Assembly (NCBI RefSeq): GCF_014117325.1
Contig: NZ_CP059732.1
Location: 124,001-188,000, forward strand
Source: Spirosoma foliorum
GTDB taxonomy: Bacteria; Bacteroidota; Bacteroidia; Cytophagales; Spirosomataceae
DNA length: 64,000 nt
Direction of reading: 5' to 3'
Below are positions 7,501 to 15,900 of this stretch, piece after piece. The position numbers and the translations under genes were made by a program. Position 1 is the first letter of the stretch. Every line of letters starts with the position of its first letter. Under the pieces are notes generated by a model. It had not been told where the DNA came from. It was given only the letters and a program-made list of their open reading frames with translations, and did no database searches.

Positions 7501-10278
7501 TTAGTTAGACAGTTGAACCGTAGCCGGTACGAACAAGGTGGACTTGCCCGCTTTTTCGTTTTTAAAGACAAAATACAAATCGTGCTGACCCGTAACAGGG
7601 GTGATCGAAACCTTGGTCATACTGGGTTTCAACATCTCGGCGGGGTCTTTGCTTTCATTGGGCATCAACTCTGGCGTTTGTCCTAATAATTGTCCGGTTG
7701 GCGAGTCGATATGGATTTCAATGCGACCACCAACGGCATTGAGCTGGGCTTTCGGGATCGCTACCGCAAAGTCCATTGTGCGTACGCCGGTAAGGTCAAG
7801 TTGGTCGAACTTAACATAGGTGTCCGAGGCCATTACAATCACGAACGGATATGGTTGCGTGCCCATTTTAAAGAGTGTAATGCCCTTCGACTGGCTGTTG
7901 CTTGAGCCAATGGCTAGTAGTGGATTGCGCAAAACCAGAGCTTGTTCGGTTGTTTGAGCAGGCAGACCGTTGGCTCCTTTATCCTTGTAGGAAGCCTGCA
8001 ACACCAGTGTACCCTTCTCATTTTTATCGGGTGTATAAGTGCCCTGCGTGGGTAGCGATGGGGTGGCTACTTTTTTGTCCGACAAGGTAAGAATGTACTT
8101 CACAATCTCGCTGGCATCTGATTGGCCTAATTGTGGATGAGCCGTCATAATGGCATCGCCCCAAACGCCACCTCCACCTTTGATAATCTTGTTCGACAGG
8201 CTGGCTACAGCGTTCGCATCACCTTTATAGCGTTTAGCTACCTCAGCAAAGGCTGGCCCAACCGATTTTTTATCCATGAAGTGGCAGGCTTTGCAATCGC
8301 TCTTTTCCATGAGCACCTGACCAGTTCCTAAATAAGTCGCTTCAGAAAATTTATGACCGGCTTCACTGCTAGTCTGGGCATTGGCTTCGTCCTGGTAATT
8401 GGCCTTTACCATGACCTGTTTCGCCTGAATTTTCCCATTTGCCAGGCTACCGTCTTCTTTGTCATTGACCAGAACCTTGTAAACGATTGGTTCTCCTGGA
8501 AAGTAAAAACTTTTGTTCCCTTTCGTAACTTCCAGTGCTACCGTTGGTGGCTGGTTACCCGCTATGAGGTCGACCTCGCGGGAATCTTTAAGACCATGGG
8601 CGTCGGTTACGGTCAGAATCGCTTTGTATTGGCCGGGCTTCTGGATCGTATACGTTGGATTTGCGTCGTTCAAGACTGTTGGTTGGCCGCCCGCCTTGTT
8701 GTAGATTTTCCATTGATAGGTCATCGCGTCACCGTCGAAATCCTTGGTGCCTTCCGATGATAGTTTCACGGCCATCGGCACTGCTCCGGCTTTCTGATTG
8801 GCAGAAGCCAGTACATTTGGTCTACGATTCCCAGCGTTGAATTCAATTTTTACCAGACGAGAATCATCGTTTTTAAGGAACCAGCCTGTGCCGTATTCAA
8901 GCACATACAAGTCGCCGTTTGGACCGAAAGCCATGTCGATGGGGTGGCTGAAGGACATGTTAGGGAGGAATCGCTCTGTCTTGGTCATGTTGCCCTGCGC
9001 ATCATAACTAACTGACAGAATCATGTCGCGCATCCACTCGAACAGGAAGGTCTTGCCATTGTAGTAGTCCGGGAAAAGGCGTTTGGCTCCTTTAAAATCC
9101 TCTTTATAATAGGTAGGGCCTGCCATCGCGCTACGACCACCTGTACCCATAAACGGAAAGGTTTTGCTTTCGGCGGCCGGATACCAGATCATGGCAGGCT
9201 GAGCAGGAGGGAGGTCGTTTAAGCCCGTATTGTTGGGCGAATTATTGATCGGATGAGCCGGATCGAATTTAGCGCCACCTTTGCCCGTCGTAAAATCCTT
9301 CGCGTAATAGGCTTTGTTGTTACCAACAAAATAAGGCCAGCCAAAATTGCCTGCTTTTTTAGCCTGATTGTATTCGTCTTCGGCAGTAGGGCCAACGCCT
9401 ACTGAATCTTCACCCGCATCAGGGCCTACATCACCCCAATACAGATAGCCCGTGTGCTTATCAACCGAAATCCGGTATGGATTCCGGTGACCCATTGTAT
9501 AAATCTCCGGCCGGGTTTTCGGCGTTCCTTTTGGGAATAGGTTGCCTGCTGGAATGGTGTAAGTACCATCAGCTTCGGGATGGATACGAAGGATTTTACC
9601 CCGTAAATCGTTGGTGTTGCCCGACGATTTCTGAGCATCCCAGGGCGCGCGACCTGGTCGTTCGTCAATAGGCGCGTAGAGCGTGGCGCGTGGGCTGGTG
9701 TTATCGCCGGTTGAGAGATAGAGGTTGCCGTCGCGGTCCCAGTCAATCGAACCACCCGTATGGCAACATTGCTCCCGTTGGGTAGCTACTTCTAATAAGA
9801 CTTTTTTAGAGGAAAGAACCAGTTCATCACCGCGCAATTCGTAGCGGGTTAGGATGTTTTTAGATTCGTTGCCAGCAGGGGAGTAGTAGAGATAGACCCA
9901 ATGATTTTTCTCGAAATTAGGATCGAGGTTTATACCCAGTAATCCATCTTCGGCCTCGGTTTCGTGTCCTTCTTTATCCTTGTATTTCGTGCTGACCGGA
10001 ATTGTTGCAATGGTTTTAACCTGTTTCGTTGTGGGCGAATACAGTTGAACCTGCCCATGCCGTTCAATAAAAAGAACACGTTCGTCGGGCAAAATGGCCA
10101 TTTCGAGTGGTTCATTGAGTTTTTCGGCCAGTACTACCTTTGTAAATCGATTCTCGTCGGGCTTGTTGCCGGGGTCAGTCAGCGGCCTTGCGGAGTAGGC
10201 GAGGAGGCCAATCGCACCAACGCAAAGCGGAATAACTGCTTTGTACGATTGCCTTGAGAAAAAATGCCGTTTTATCAT
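7501..10278 (-). CDS. PQQ-type sugar/sorbosone dehydrogenase with PKD and cytochrome c domains
   Basis: 925 residues, secreted or anchored by an N-terminal hydrophobic segment (YKAVIPLCVGAIGLLAYSA). Domains in order: a beta-propeller of the glucose/sorbosone dehydrogenase family (residues about 45-480; LNEPLEMAILPDERVLFIER, CCHTGGSIDWDRDGNLYLST, GHRNPYRISVD, SFSHPIDMAFGPNGDLYVLE), a PKD-like domain (490-600), a class-I cytochrome c with CKACH at 662-666 and VGPAF, and a C-terminal beta-sandwich like a carbohydrate-binding module (770-925). The domain set implies sugar oxidation with electrons passed to the attached heme. It is first of a minus-strand set with the isomerase and ThuA genes and divergent from a NUDIX regulator. 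Confidence 0.88.
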   Translation of the reverse strand: MIKRHFFSRQSYKAVIPLCVGAIGLLAYSARPLTDPGNKPDENRFTKVVLAEKLNEPLEMAILPDERVLFIERHGQVQLYSPTTKQVKTIATIPVSTKYKDKEGHETEAEDGLLGINLDPNFEKNHWVYLYYSPAGNESKNILTRYELRGDELVLSSKKVLLEVATQREQCCHTGGSIDWDRDGNLYLSTGDNTSPRATLYAPIDERPGRAPWDAQKSSGNTNDLRGKILRIHPEADGTYTIPAGNLFPKGTPKTRPEIYTMGHRNPYRISVDKHTGYLYWGDVGPDAGEDSVGVGPTAEDEYNQAKKAGNFGWPYFVGNNKAYYAKDFTTGKGGAKFDPAHPINNSPNNTGLNDLPPAQPAMIWYPAAESKTFPFMGTGGRSAMAGPTYYKEDFKGAKRLFPDYYNGKTFLFEWMRDMILSVSYDAQGNMTKTERFLPNMSFSHPIDMAFGPNGDLYVLEYGTGWFLKNDDSRLVKIEFNAGNRRPNVLASANQKAGAVPMAVKLSSEGTKDFDGDAMTYQWKIYNKAGGQPTVLNDANPTYTIQKPGQYKAILTVTDAHGLKDSREVDLIAGNQPPTVALEVTKGNKSFYFPGEPIVYKVLVNDKEDGSLANGKIQAKQVMVKANYQDEANAQTSSEAGHKFSEATYLGTGQVLMEKSDCKACHFMDKKSVGPAFAEVAKRYKGDANAVASLSNKIIKGGGGVWGDAIMTAHPQLGQSDASEIVKYILTLSDKKVATPSLPTQGTYTPDKNEKGTLVLQASYKDKGANGLPAQTTEQALVLRNPLLAIGSSNSQSKGITLFKMGTQPYPFVIVMASDTYVKFDQLDLTGVRTMDFAVAIPKAQLNAVGGRIEIHIDSPTGQLLGQTPELMPNESKDPAEMLKPSMTKVSITPVTGQHDLYFVFKNEKAGKSTLFVPATVQLSN

Positions 10279-10281
10279 GGA

Positions 10282-10335
10282 TGTGTAATTTTAACACAAT
10301 GATAGTATTTTATTTTATTGTGTTAAAATTACACA
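10282..10335. promoter_or_regulatory. 19-bp inverted-repeat operator between divergent dehydrogenase and NUDIX regulator genes
   Basis: Arms 10282-10300 (TGTGTAATTTTAACACAAT) and 10317-10335 (ATTGTGTTAAAATTACACA) are exact reverse complements with a 16-base spacer. Each arm holds a GTGT(N7)ACAC dyad, so these look like two operator copies with centres 37 bp apart. A TTG at 10318-10320 and TATGTTTA at 10337-10344 resemble the -33 and -7 elements of the regulator's promoter, which would be covered by the second copy. NUDIX-type regulators of Bacteroidota typically bind such palindromes near their own genes. Confidence 0.75.
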
Positions 10336-10360
10336 CTATGTTTATTCTTAAATTTTCAAT

Positions 10361-11134
10361 ATGGAATACAAAAAAGCATTGCAAAAGTTAGTTGAAGACT
10401 TTAAGACTAATTTTCTGTCCTCTGTATCGCTGGATCTGGCCATATTAGGATTTCACGATGGGCAGCTAAAAGTGCTACTGCTGCGCTGGAAAGGCACAGA
10501 TGAGTGGTGTTTGCCAGGTGGCCGGATACGTCATGAAGAAAATCTGGAAGCTGCCGCCTATCGAACCCTGCGGGAGCGAACGGGCTTGCATGAAATTTTC
10601 CTGCAACAGTTTCACACCTTCGGCGATGTCATGCGTTACACCAATTTCAGCAAGCAGGAAACAATGGCGAAGCTGGGTCTGCCCGACGATGTCACACACG
10701 AGATTGTTAGTCGGGATATATCGGTAGGATATTATGCGCTGGTTGAATTTGCCAATGCTGTACCTACGCCCGATTTCTTTACGGAAGAGTGTCGCTGGTG
10801 GGACATTGATCAGGTTCCACCCCTGCTTTTTGACCACAATGATATGATTAAGCTGGCGCTCAAGACACTCCGTAGGCAGCTTAGTTATCAGCCAATTGGC
10901 TATAATTTATTGCCCGATCGGTTCACTATGCCCGATTTACAGCAACTCTACGAAACCATTCTGGGGCAGAGCCTCGACCGTCGAAATTTTCAGAAACGGA
11001 TGCTGGGCTACAATATTCTGGAGCGGCTGGAGGAACGTAAAACCGGTGGTGCCCACAAAGCCCCTTACCTGTATCGTTTCGACAAAGAAAAATACGAAAA
11101 GGCGCTGGCTGATGAAATTCTGTTTGTTGGATAA
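10361..11134 (+). CDS. NUDIX-domain transcriptional regulator (NrtR/AraR-like)
   Basis: 257 residues. The N-terminal 160 residues form a NUDIX domain, but its box is altered: GGRIRHEENLEAAAYRTLRE is followed by RTGL rather than the classical REExGE core, which suggests ligand sensing without hydrolysis. The C-terminal part (residues about 165-250; LPDRFTMPDLQQLYETILGQ, LDRRNFQKRMLGYNILERLE, YRFDKEKYEKAL) matches the winged helix of NrtR/AraR-type regulators. In Bacteroidota this architecture controls sugar catabolism. Divergence from the sugar dehydrogenase set across a strong palindrome suggests that it senses a product of that pathway and represses both directions. Confidence 0.88.
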   Translation: MEYKKALQKLVEDFKTNFLSSVSLDLAILGFHDGQLKVLLLRWKGTDEWCLPGGRIRHEENLEAAAYRTLRERTGLHEIFLQQFHTFGDVMRYTNFSKQETMAKLGLPDDVTHEIVSRDISVGYYALVEFANAVPTPDFFTEECRWWDIDQVPPLLFDHNDMIKLALKTLRRQLSYQPIGYNLLPDRFTMPDLQQLYETILGQSLDRRNFQKRMLGYNILERLEERKTGGAHKAPYLYRFDKEKYEKALADEILFVG

Positions 11135-11250
11135 GTACAGGTTGCTCCGATTCTTTTTACATTAGTCTTTGCAATCAGCCAGCTCGGCTCGATTGCCAGA
11201 AACCTTATACCACCGTAATTGTTAAATTAGCCGTACCAGTACTGTACCCC

Positions 11251-12210
11251 ATGAATACAACCATTCGATTAGCACTCGACCGGACTCCTAATACCAACCA
11301 CACGGGTTTTTATGTGGCTTTTGCAAAAGGAGCTTATCAACGGGCTGGCCTTGATGTCGAATTTATCTCACCTGATCAGGAGAACTATCAAACTGCTCCC
11401 GCCCGTCGTGTGGCCCAGAGCGATGCGCATCTGGCCATTACGCCCTCCGAGAGTGTGATCAGCTACCAGACCAATGGCGTACCCCTGATAGCAATTGCCA
11501 CGTTGCTGGCTCGCGATATAAGTGCGATCATGACGTTGAAGGAGAGTGGAATTAGCCACCCGAAGGAGTTAGATGGAAAAGTTTATGCTTCGTATGGAGC
11601 CCGATACGAAGAGGATATTATTCGGCAACTGATCCAGAATGACGATGGTCGGGGGCAGTTTGTGGCCCATAAGTCGCCCTGGGCAAATATCTGGCGGGCG
11701 CTGGTAACGCGGGAGGTCGATGCGGCCTGGTGCTGGCTTACCTGGGAGGGCGTTAAGGCTGATATTGATGGTATTGATCTGAATCAGTTTTTGTTTGACG
11801 AGTACGAAATTCCGTATGGATACAATCCTGTCCTGACCGCTCATCGTGACTGGGCTGAGGAAAACGCTGATGCCCTGCGGGCCTTTCTGGACGCAACGGC
11901 CGCTGGTTTCCGGTTTGCCATGAAAAATCCTGACGAAGCGGCCCGTATTCTGATGAAAACCGCGAATCACCCCAGCTTAACCAACCGAAACTTCGTAGAG
12001 CAAAGCCAACAAATGGTTTCGGGCTATTACCTGGATGGCGAGGGCAATTGGGGTTTTATGCACCGAACTATCTGGGTTTCGTTTGTAAACTGGATGATCC
12101 GGAATCGAATGCTAACCGACGCTTCGGGCGACATAATTCAGCGAATGGATGTGGATGCACTCTTCACGAATAAATACTTTGAAGGTATCCCGGTAGTGGT
12201 ACGTCTTTGA
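11251..12210 (+). CDS. THI5/NMT1-like (ABC substrate-binding fold) protein without a signal peptide
   Basis: 319 residues starting MNTTIRLALDRTPNTNHTGF with no signal peptide or lipobox. The fold is that of periplasmic pyrimidine/thiamine-precursor or aliphatic-sulfonate binding proteins (NMT1/THI5-like): NTNHTGFYVAFAKGAYQRAGLDVEF, AITPSESVISY, KVYASYGARYEEDI, WRALVTREVDAAWCWLTWEG, YGYNPVLTAHRDW. No transporter permease or ATPase gene is adjacent, so it is either a cytoplasmic binding protein or enzyme. The CCCFC motif of yeast THI5 is absent. No TPP riboswitch is visible in the 116-base leader. Confidence 0.75.
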   Translation: MNTTIRLALDRTPNTNHTGFYVAFAKGAYQRAGLDVEFISPDQENYQTAPARRVAQSDAHLAITPSESVISYQTNGVPLIAIATLLARDISAIMTLKESGISHPKELDGKVYASYGARYEEDIIRQLIQNDDGRGQFVAHKSPWANIWRALVTREVDAAWCWLTWEGVKADIDGIDLNQFLFDEYEIPYGYNPVLTAHRDWAEENADALRAFLDATAAGFRFAMKNPDEAARILMKTANHPSLTNRNFVEQSQQMVSGYYLDGEGNWGFMHRTIWVSFVNWMIRNRMLTDASGDIIQRMDVDALFTNKYFEGIPVVVRL

Positions 12211-12231
12211 GTATTAGTATGATATTGGAAT

Positions 12232-12308
12232 GGTTCGACCCCTTCAGGGTCGCATGTCTATAGTATAATTGACCATCTATAAACATGCGGCCCTGAAGGG
12301 GTCGAACC
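12232..12308. repeat. 25-bp inverted repeat, GGTTCGACCCCTTCAGGG type
   Basis: Arms 12232-12256 (GGTTCGACCCCTTCAGGGTC and on) and 12284-12308 are reverse complements with one mismatch and a 27-base A/T-rich spacer. It lies between the convergent THI5-like gene and the broken carboxypeptidase-regulatory gene and could terminate both. The GGTTCGA part imitates a tRNA T-arm, but no tRNA can be folded here. Confidence 0.85.
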
Positions 12309-12350
12309 TTTTGTGATGATAAAGAGGAATGTAATTTCAAGGATTGATTC

Positions 12351-13133
12351 CTAGTGAAATAGGGCACGCTTTAGCTTCTGCCAGCGGGACATTTTGATAA
12401 TACAAATACCTCCGGTTGTGAGGTTTTTCATTTTCCTTTCTCCATACAGAATAATGTCGTCTACCAGAATTGGCGTAGTTGCCGGACGCACATCGATTAT
12501 AGACCTACCTCCGCCATGATTCGGGAAAGATGTGCTAACAAATATCTTTGGATTTCCCGATTGGATGGGATTCTCCAGTACCTGAACAGGTATTGATATG
12601 CTAAATGTACCGGTACTGTCTGTTTTCGTTTCCCAGGCTTTCCCAAGTTGGTAAACAGTTACAACGGCCTGCGATGCTGGAAATAGGAGGTCGGTCGAAT
12701 CCATGAGCATGACGCGCCCGCTAATGACTCGCCTGGCATCAGGATCAAACGTTTTTTGTCTGGGAATTGCCGAAACGGAAAAATCGGGTCGAACAGAAGT
12801 AGGAGGGGCCGGTTTCGGGGCTTGGTTGAGCTGGGCTTTTGCCGTTTGCCAACCGAACAAACTCATAGTTAGCAATCCAATCCAATGGCGCCAAGCAGAA
12901 GTAGCATTTGAATTTGACAAAAGTAGTTGCCGATTGAGTTGCTCATTGCGGAAACGTCCGCAACTTGTTTCTGGCGCCTTGCTGAGCAACTTCACCAATT
13001 CCTGATCGGTGAAGTTCGTATAATCGACTACCGTTTTCTGTCAACTAGCACAAAACCGGCCCCGTTCAGTTGGTTGCATTTCTTCCCAACGCTCATGGCA
13101 GGATTGCGGAATCTGAATAGTGAGGCTTCGCAT
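12351..13133 (-). pseudogene. CxxC-type protein with carboxypeptidase-regulatory-like domain, interrupted by in-frame TGA
   Basis: From ATG 13133 the frame reads MRSLTIQIPQSCHERWEEMQ, then PTERGRFCAS, then TGA at 13043-13041, then QKTVVDYTNFTDQELVKLLS and on without a break to 12351. The TGA stands where related proteins, as I know them, have the second Cys of a CxxC pair (FCxxCxKxVxDFT). The rest has a hydrophobic helix (WIGLLTMSLFG), a Pro-rich linker and a beta-sandwich like carboxypeptidase-regulatory domains (RRVISGRVMLMD, TKTDSTGTFSISIP). A single-base change of TGC or TGT to TGA is the simple explanation. A shorter product could start at TTG 12998 but would lack the Cys module. Confidence 0.75.
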
Positions 13134-13184
13134 GACCAATTTGTTTAGAATAAGGTCGGTTTAGGTCGTTGTTTACTACTAAAT

Positions 13185-13718
13185 CTATTCCTGAAAACCT
13201 CGAATTCGGATTGTGTTTTTATCCTTAGGTAAACCTCTTTCTTCGCTCGTTAAAGTCCAAATACTCAGACAATAAAATTCTGGATCAATATTTTTATAAT
13301 TCTTACCCGAAAGAACGTCTACTTTTCGAATAGAGGCTTTAGATAATTTTAAACTATCCGATACAAAGTGCCCGTTTAGCATATAGAAAACAGCCGTTGC
13401 TTGGTCTGGAATATTCTTCTTAAGACGATACATTTTTGGCGTTATAATATCAAACTGTTGATCTGCCTTTATATATACGCATCCATTTTTGGCAAGCTTT
13501 CCTAGCCATCTATTGGTCTGATTGTCTCTGACAACCTCTACGGAAAGAATAAAATCAATATTTATTTCTGAAGGGTTAATTATTACGCCATTAGCAACAT
13601 AGATAGGGAGGGCTGATTTATTGATCTGAGTAGAATCAAGCCAAGGATTAAGTTCCTGAGCTTTTATGTGTAATTCATGACAGATTACCAGAAGCAGAGT
13701 TAGGAGAATACGATTCAT
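13185..13718 (-). CDS. secreted protein with two TonB-receptor-plug-like motifs, unknown function
   Basis: 177 residues with a signal peptide (MNRILLTLLLVICHELHIKA-QE). The mature part has two stretches that resemble the plug domain of TonB receptors: YVANGVIINPSEINIDFILS followed by VEVVRD and NGCVYIKA, and MLNGHFVSDSLKLSKASIRK followed by VDVLSG. There is no beta-barrel. The gene is clearly richer in A and T than its neighbours, which hints at a separate origin. It follows moaA in transcription order with a 70-base gap. Function not known; the plug-like reading is inference from pattern only. Confidence 0.65.
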   Translation of the reverse strand: MNRILLTLLLVICHELHIKAQELNPWLDSTQINKSALPIYVANGVIINPSEINIDFILSVEVVRDNQTNRWLGKLAKNGCVYIKADQQFDIITPKMYRLKKNIPDQATAVFYMLNGHFVSDSLKLSKASIRKVDVLSGKNYKNIDPEFYCLSIWTLTSEERGLPKDKNTIRIRGFQE

Positions 13719-13788
13719 TCCGTGCTATCAATAAAACGAACTATGTAATCAGCTGTAAATAAGGCATTTATGTGTAACGTGATAGCAA

Positions 13789-14781
13789 TCAGCCCCCAAT
13801 CGTGGACATTGACTCGCTAACCGAGCCGCCAGCTTGCATGCTGTGTCGTTCGGCTTCAAATCCGTTGAGGGGGCGATGGGCGAAAGCTTGTAGAAAAGCA
13901 GCCGTCAGTTCTTCGTCCGATGCGCCAGATCTTAATAAGGCGCGCACATCCAACACACCGTTATCGTATAGGCAGGTTTTGAGGGTGCCCTGAGCAGTCA
14001 GACGAATACGATTGCAAGTGCCGCAGAATGTTCGGCTAAAAGCGGCAATGATACCAATCGTGCCCTGATGCCCCGGAATCTGATAGGTAGTCGAGGTTGA
14101 AAATGGGGGATCAGGGAGTTTTTGTAAATCTGGAAAGTGCGCCCGGATTTCATCCACAATCCGTTTGTGCGTCCAGTGAAGTACGGGATAATGACTACCC
14201 TCGCCGTTGAAAGGCATTTCCTCAATAAATCGGACATCAACGGGTAAATTATGCGTCAGTTCCGAAAGCGGAATTATGTCCTGGATATTCTGACCGTCCA
14301 TGACCACCGCGTTAATTTTAGTCTGGATTCCTGCCGACAAGAGTCCATCAAGGGTTTTCAGTACGGTAGGCAGCTCATCGCGCCGGGTAATTTTATGAAA
14401 ACGCTCTCGATCGAGTGTGTCCAGACTCAAATTCACAGATTTAACACCGAGAGAAGCCAGGTCGGCGATATGTGGAGCTGTTAATACGCCGTTGGTCGTC
14501 AGGGAGATGTCGTTTAATCCATCAACCGCTGCCAACTGATGCAGGAAATTCATCAGGCCCGCCCGAACAAATGGCTCTCCACCTGTGATCCGTACTTTTT
14601 GGACTCCCAATCGGGCCAATACACGCACAGTTCGCTCCATTTCCTCATAACTCAGGACCTGGTGTTTGGGTAGATACTTGATTCCCTCTTCGGGCATACA
14701 GTAAAAACACCGCAGATTGCAGCGGTCAGTTACAGCCAACCGAAGGTAGGTGATGGGGCGATTGTGATTATCGTAGATCAT
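13789..14781 (-). CDS. moaA: GTP 3',8-cyclase MoaA (molybdenum cofactor synthesis)
   Basis: Radical-SAM enzyme for the first step of molybdopterin synthesis, turning GTP into 3',8-cyclo-GTP. From ATG 14781 (MIYDNHNRPITYLRLAVTDR) the N-terminal cluster is C21-x3-C25-x2-C28 (CNLRCFYC) and the C-terminal cluster is FCGTCNRIRL with a third Cys in LKTCLY. The protein ends SMSTIGG; the C-terminal Gly-Gly is needed for activity in this family. An earlier ATG at 14799 adds six residues and is less like the family. About 330 residues, the usual length. No moaC or other cofactor gene is in the window. Confidence 0.95.
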   Translation of the reverse strand: MIYDNHNRPITYLRLAVTDRCNLRCFYCMPEEGIKYLPKHQVLSYEEMERTVRVLARLGVQKVRITGGEPFVRAGLMNFLHQLAAVDGLNDISLTTNGVLTAPHIADLASLGVKSVNLSLDTLDRERFHKITRRDELPTVLKTLDGLLSAGIQTKINAVVMDGQNIQDIIPLSELTHNLPVDVRFIEEMPFNGEGSHYPVLHWTHKRIVDEIRAHFPDLQKLPDPPFSTSTTYQIPGHQGTIGIIAAFSRTFCGTCNRIRLTAQGTLKTCLYDNGVLDVRALLRSGASDEELTAAFLQAFAHRPLNGFEAERHSMQAGGSVSESMSTIGG

Positions 14782-14943
14782 GCAATGGTAAGCTAACACA
14801 AAATTATGGGTTTTGATTGCATCCGAACCTGTTTTCTAGCAACTCGTTATGTAACCTTTATTTCGAAAATAAACAGATGAATTATGTAGGCTTGGCATAC
14901 AATTTGGTAAGGAGCATTACTGAAGTTTGAGCCTCCTGTACAA

Positions 14944-15730
14944 ATGCGAATCGTTTTCCTACTGTGTTTCTTTTTGAGTAGTTATCCTTGTATCGCGCAG
15001 GATTGGACGTTCTTTGGATTTTTTCCGGCCATATCACAGTCTGGAAATATTGGTAAAAGGCTCCAGTACAATCTGTATCTATCGACTACCGTCGATGCGT
15101 TTCATCAGACTATAGCGGAAAAGGAATACCCAGCAACAGCCCTTCAATACTATATACAGCCCAGTTTGAGTTATAAATTCACACCTAACATTCAGGCCGG
15201 ATTGGGCTATGCCTACGTAAAACACAACCTATTTGGTCTTCATGTCAACGAAAATCGAGTTTGGGCGCAAGTTGTTGGTACACACAATGTTTCGGCATTA
15301 GGGCGCCTGAAATTGTCGCATCGGTTGCGGTATGAAGAACGCTATCCGTTGAATATGAAAACGAACCAGTGGTCGTATGCTACGTTATTTCGCTATCAGT
15401 TGGGGGTTACTTTACCGCTATATGATACCAAACAGCAAACGAAAGGTTTTTACGCATCGGCCTCTAATGAGTTTTTTTTTATGCCTGACTGGAGCTCGCA
15501 ACAGTCCAATCAGTTCAAAGAACAGCTTTTATGGTGAAAACTGGCTCTATGGCGGAATTGGGTACAATACGGGTAAGCTTGGGAAGGTTGAGATAGGGTA
15601 TATGTATCAGAATCTTATTCGAAATCCGCAGCAAGACCATCGTTATTTACATTTGGTACAGGCTACGTGGGCTGTTAATTTCGACTTGTCGGCAATAGGT
15701 ACTTGGCTATATACACCCATAAATCCCTAG
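14944..15730 (+). pseudogene. DUF2490-type outer-membrane beta-barrel, frameshifted near the C-terminus
   Basis: The first frame begins MRIVFLLCFFLSSYPCIAQD (signal peptide) and shows alternating barrel strands (WTFFGFFPAIS, LQYNLYLSTTVDAF, RLKLSHRLRYEERY). It ends at TGA 15535-15537, shortly after a T-run at 15527-15530. The next frame carries on with YGENWLYGGIGYN, GKVEIGYMYQNL and ATWAVNFDL to 15730, the expected closing strands. Removing one T would join them into about 262 residues. Without the last strands the barrel could not close. The break may be a sequencing error in a homopolymer or a real mutation. Confidence 0.7.
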
Positions 15731-15849
15731 AAAGCAGTAGTTTAATGAAAGAAAGCGCTACTTTCCTGTTGGATTGTATAATTTAAAGAACCGTGGCATA
15801 ACTTTTGTAAAATTTTAGTAAGAAATACTTTAAGCGGCCTTTTATGGGT

Positions 15850-15877
15850 TTTGTTTGAAATATTAGTATTATTTTTG
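15850..15877 (+). promoter_or_regulatory. Bacteroidota-type promoter
   Basis: TATTTTTG at 15870-15877 matches the -7 consensus TAnnTTTG exactly, with TTTG at 15850-15853 as a -33 element (16-base spacer). It points to a transcript start a few bases before the membrane-protein gene at 15901. Confidence 0.55.
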
Positions 15878-15900
15878 TAGAAAGTTTGCCGATCATAATT

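Noticed and set aside
11135-11250. TPP riboswitch ahead of the THI5-like gene
   Set aside because: The conserved CUGAGA-type thi-box is not present.
12232-12308. tRNA-like GGTTCGA sequence
   Set aside because: It is part of a 25-bp inverted repeat and no cloverleaf can be formed.
13041-13043. Selenocysteine insertion at the TGA as a firm call
   Set aside because: No selenocysteine genes are visible and no clear stem-loop follows; a nonsense change or read error is simpler. Kept only as a possibility to check.
14782-14943. Molybdenum-cofactor riboswitch near moaA
   Set aside because: The gap is short, A/T-rich and without the conserved stems.
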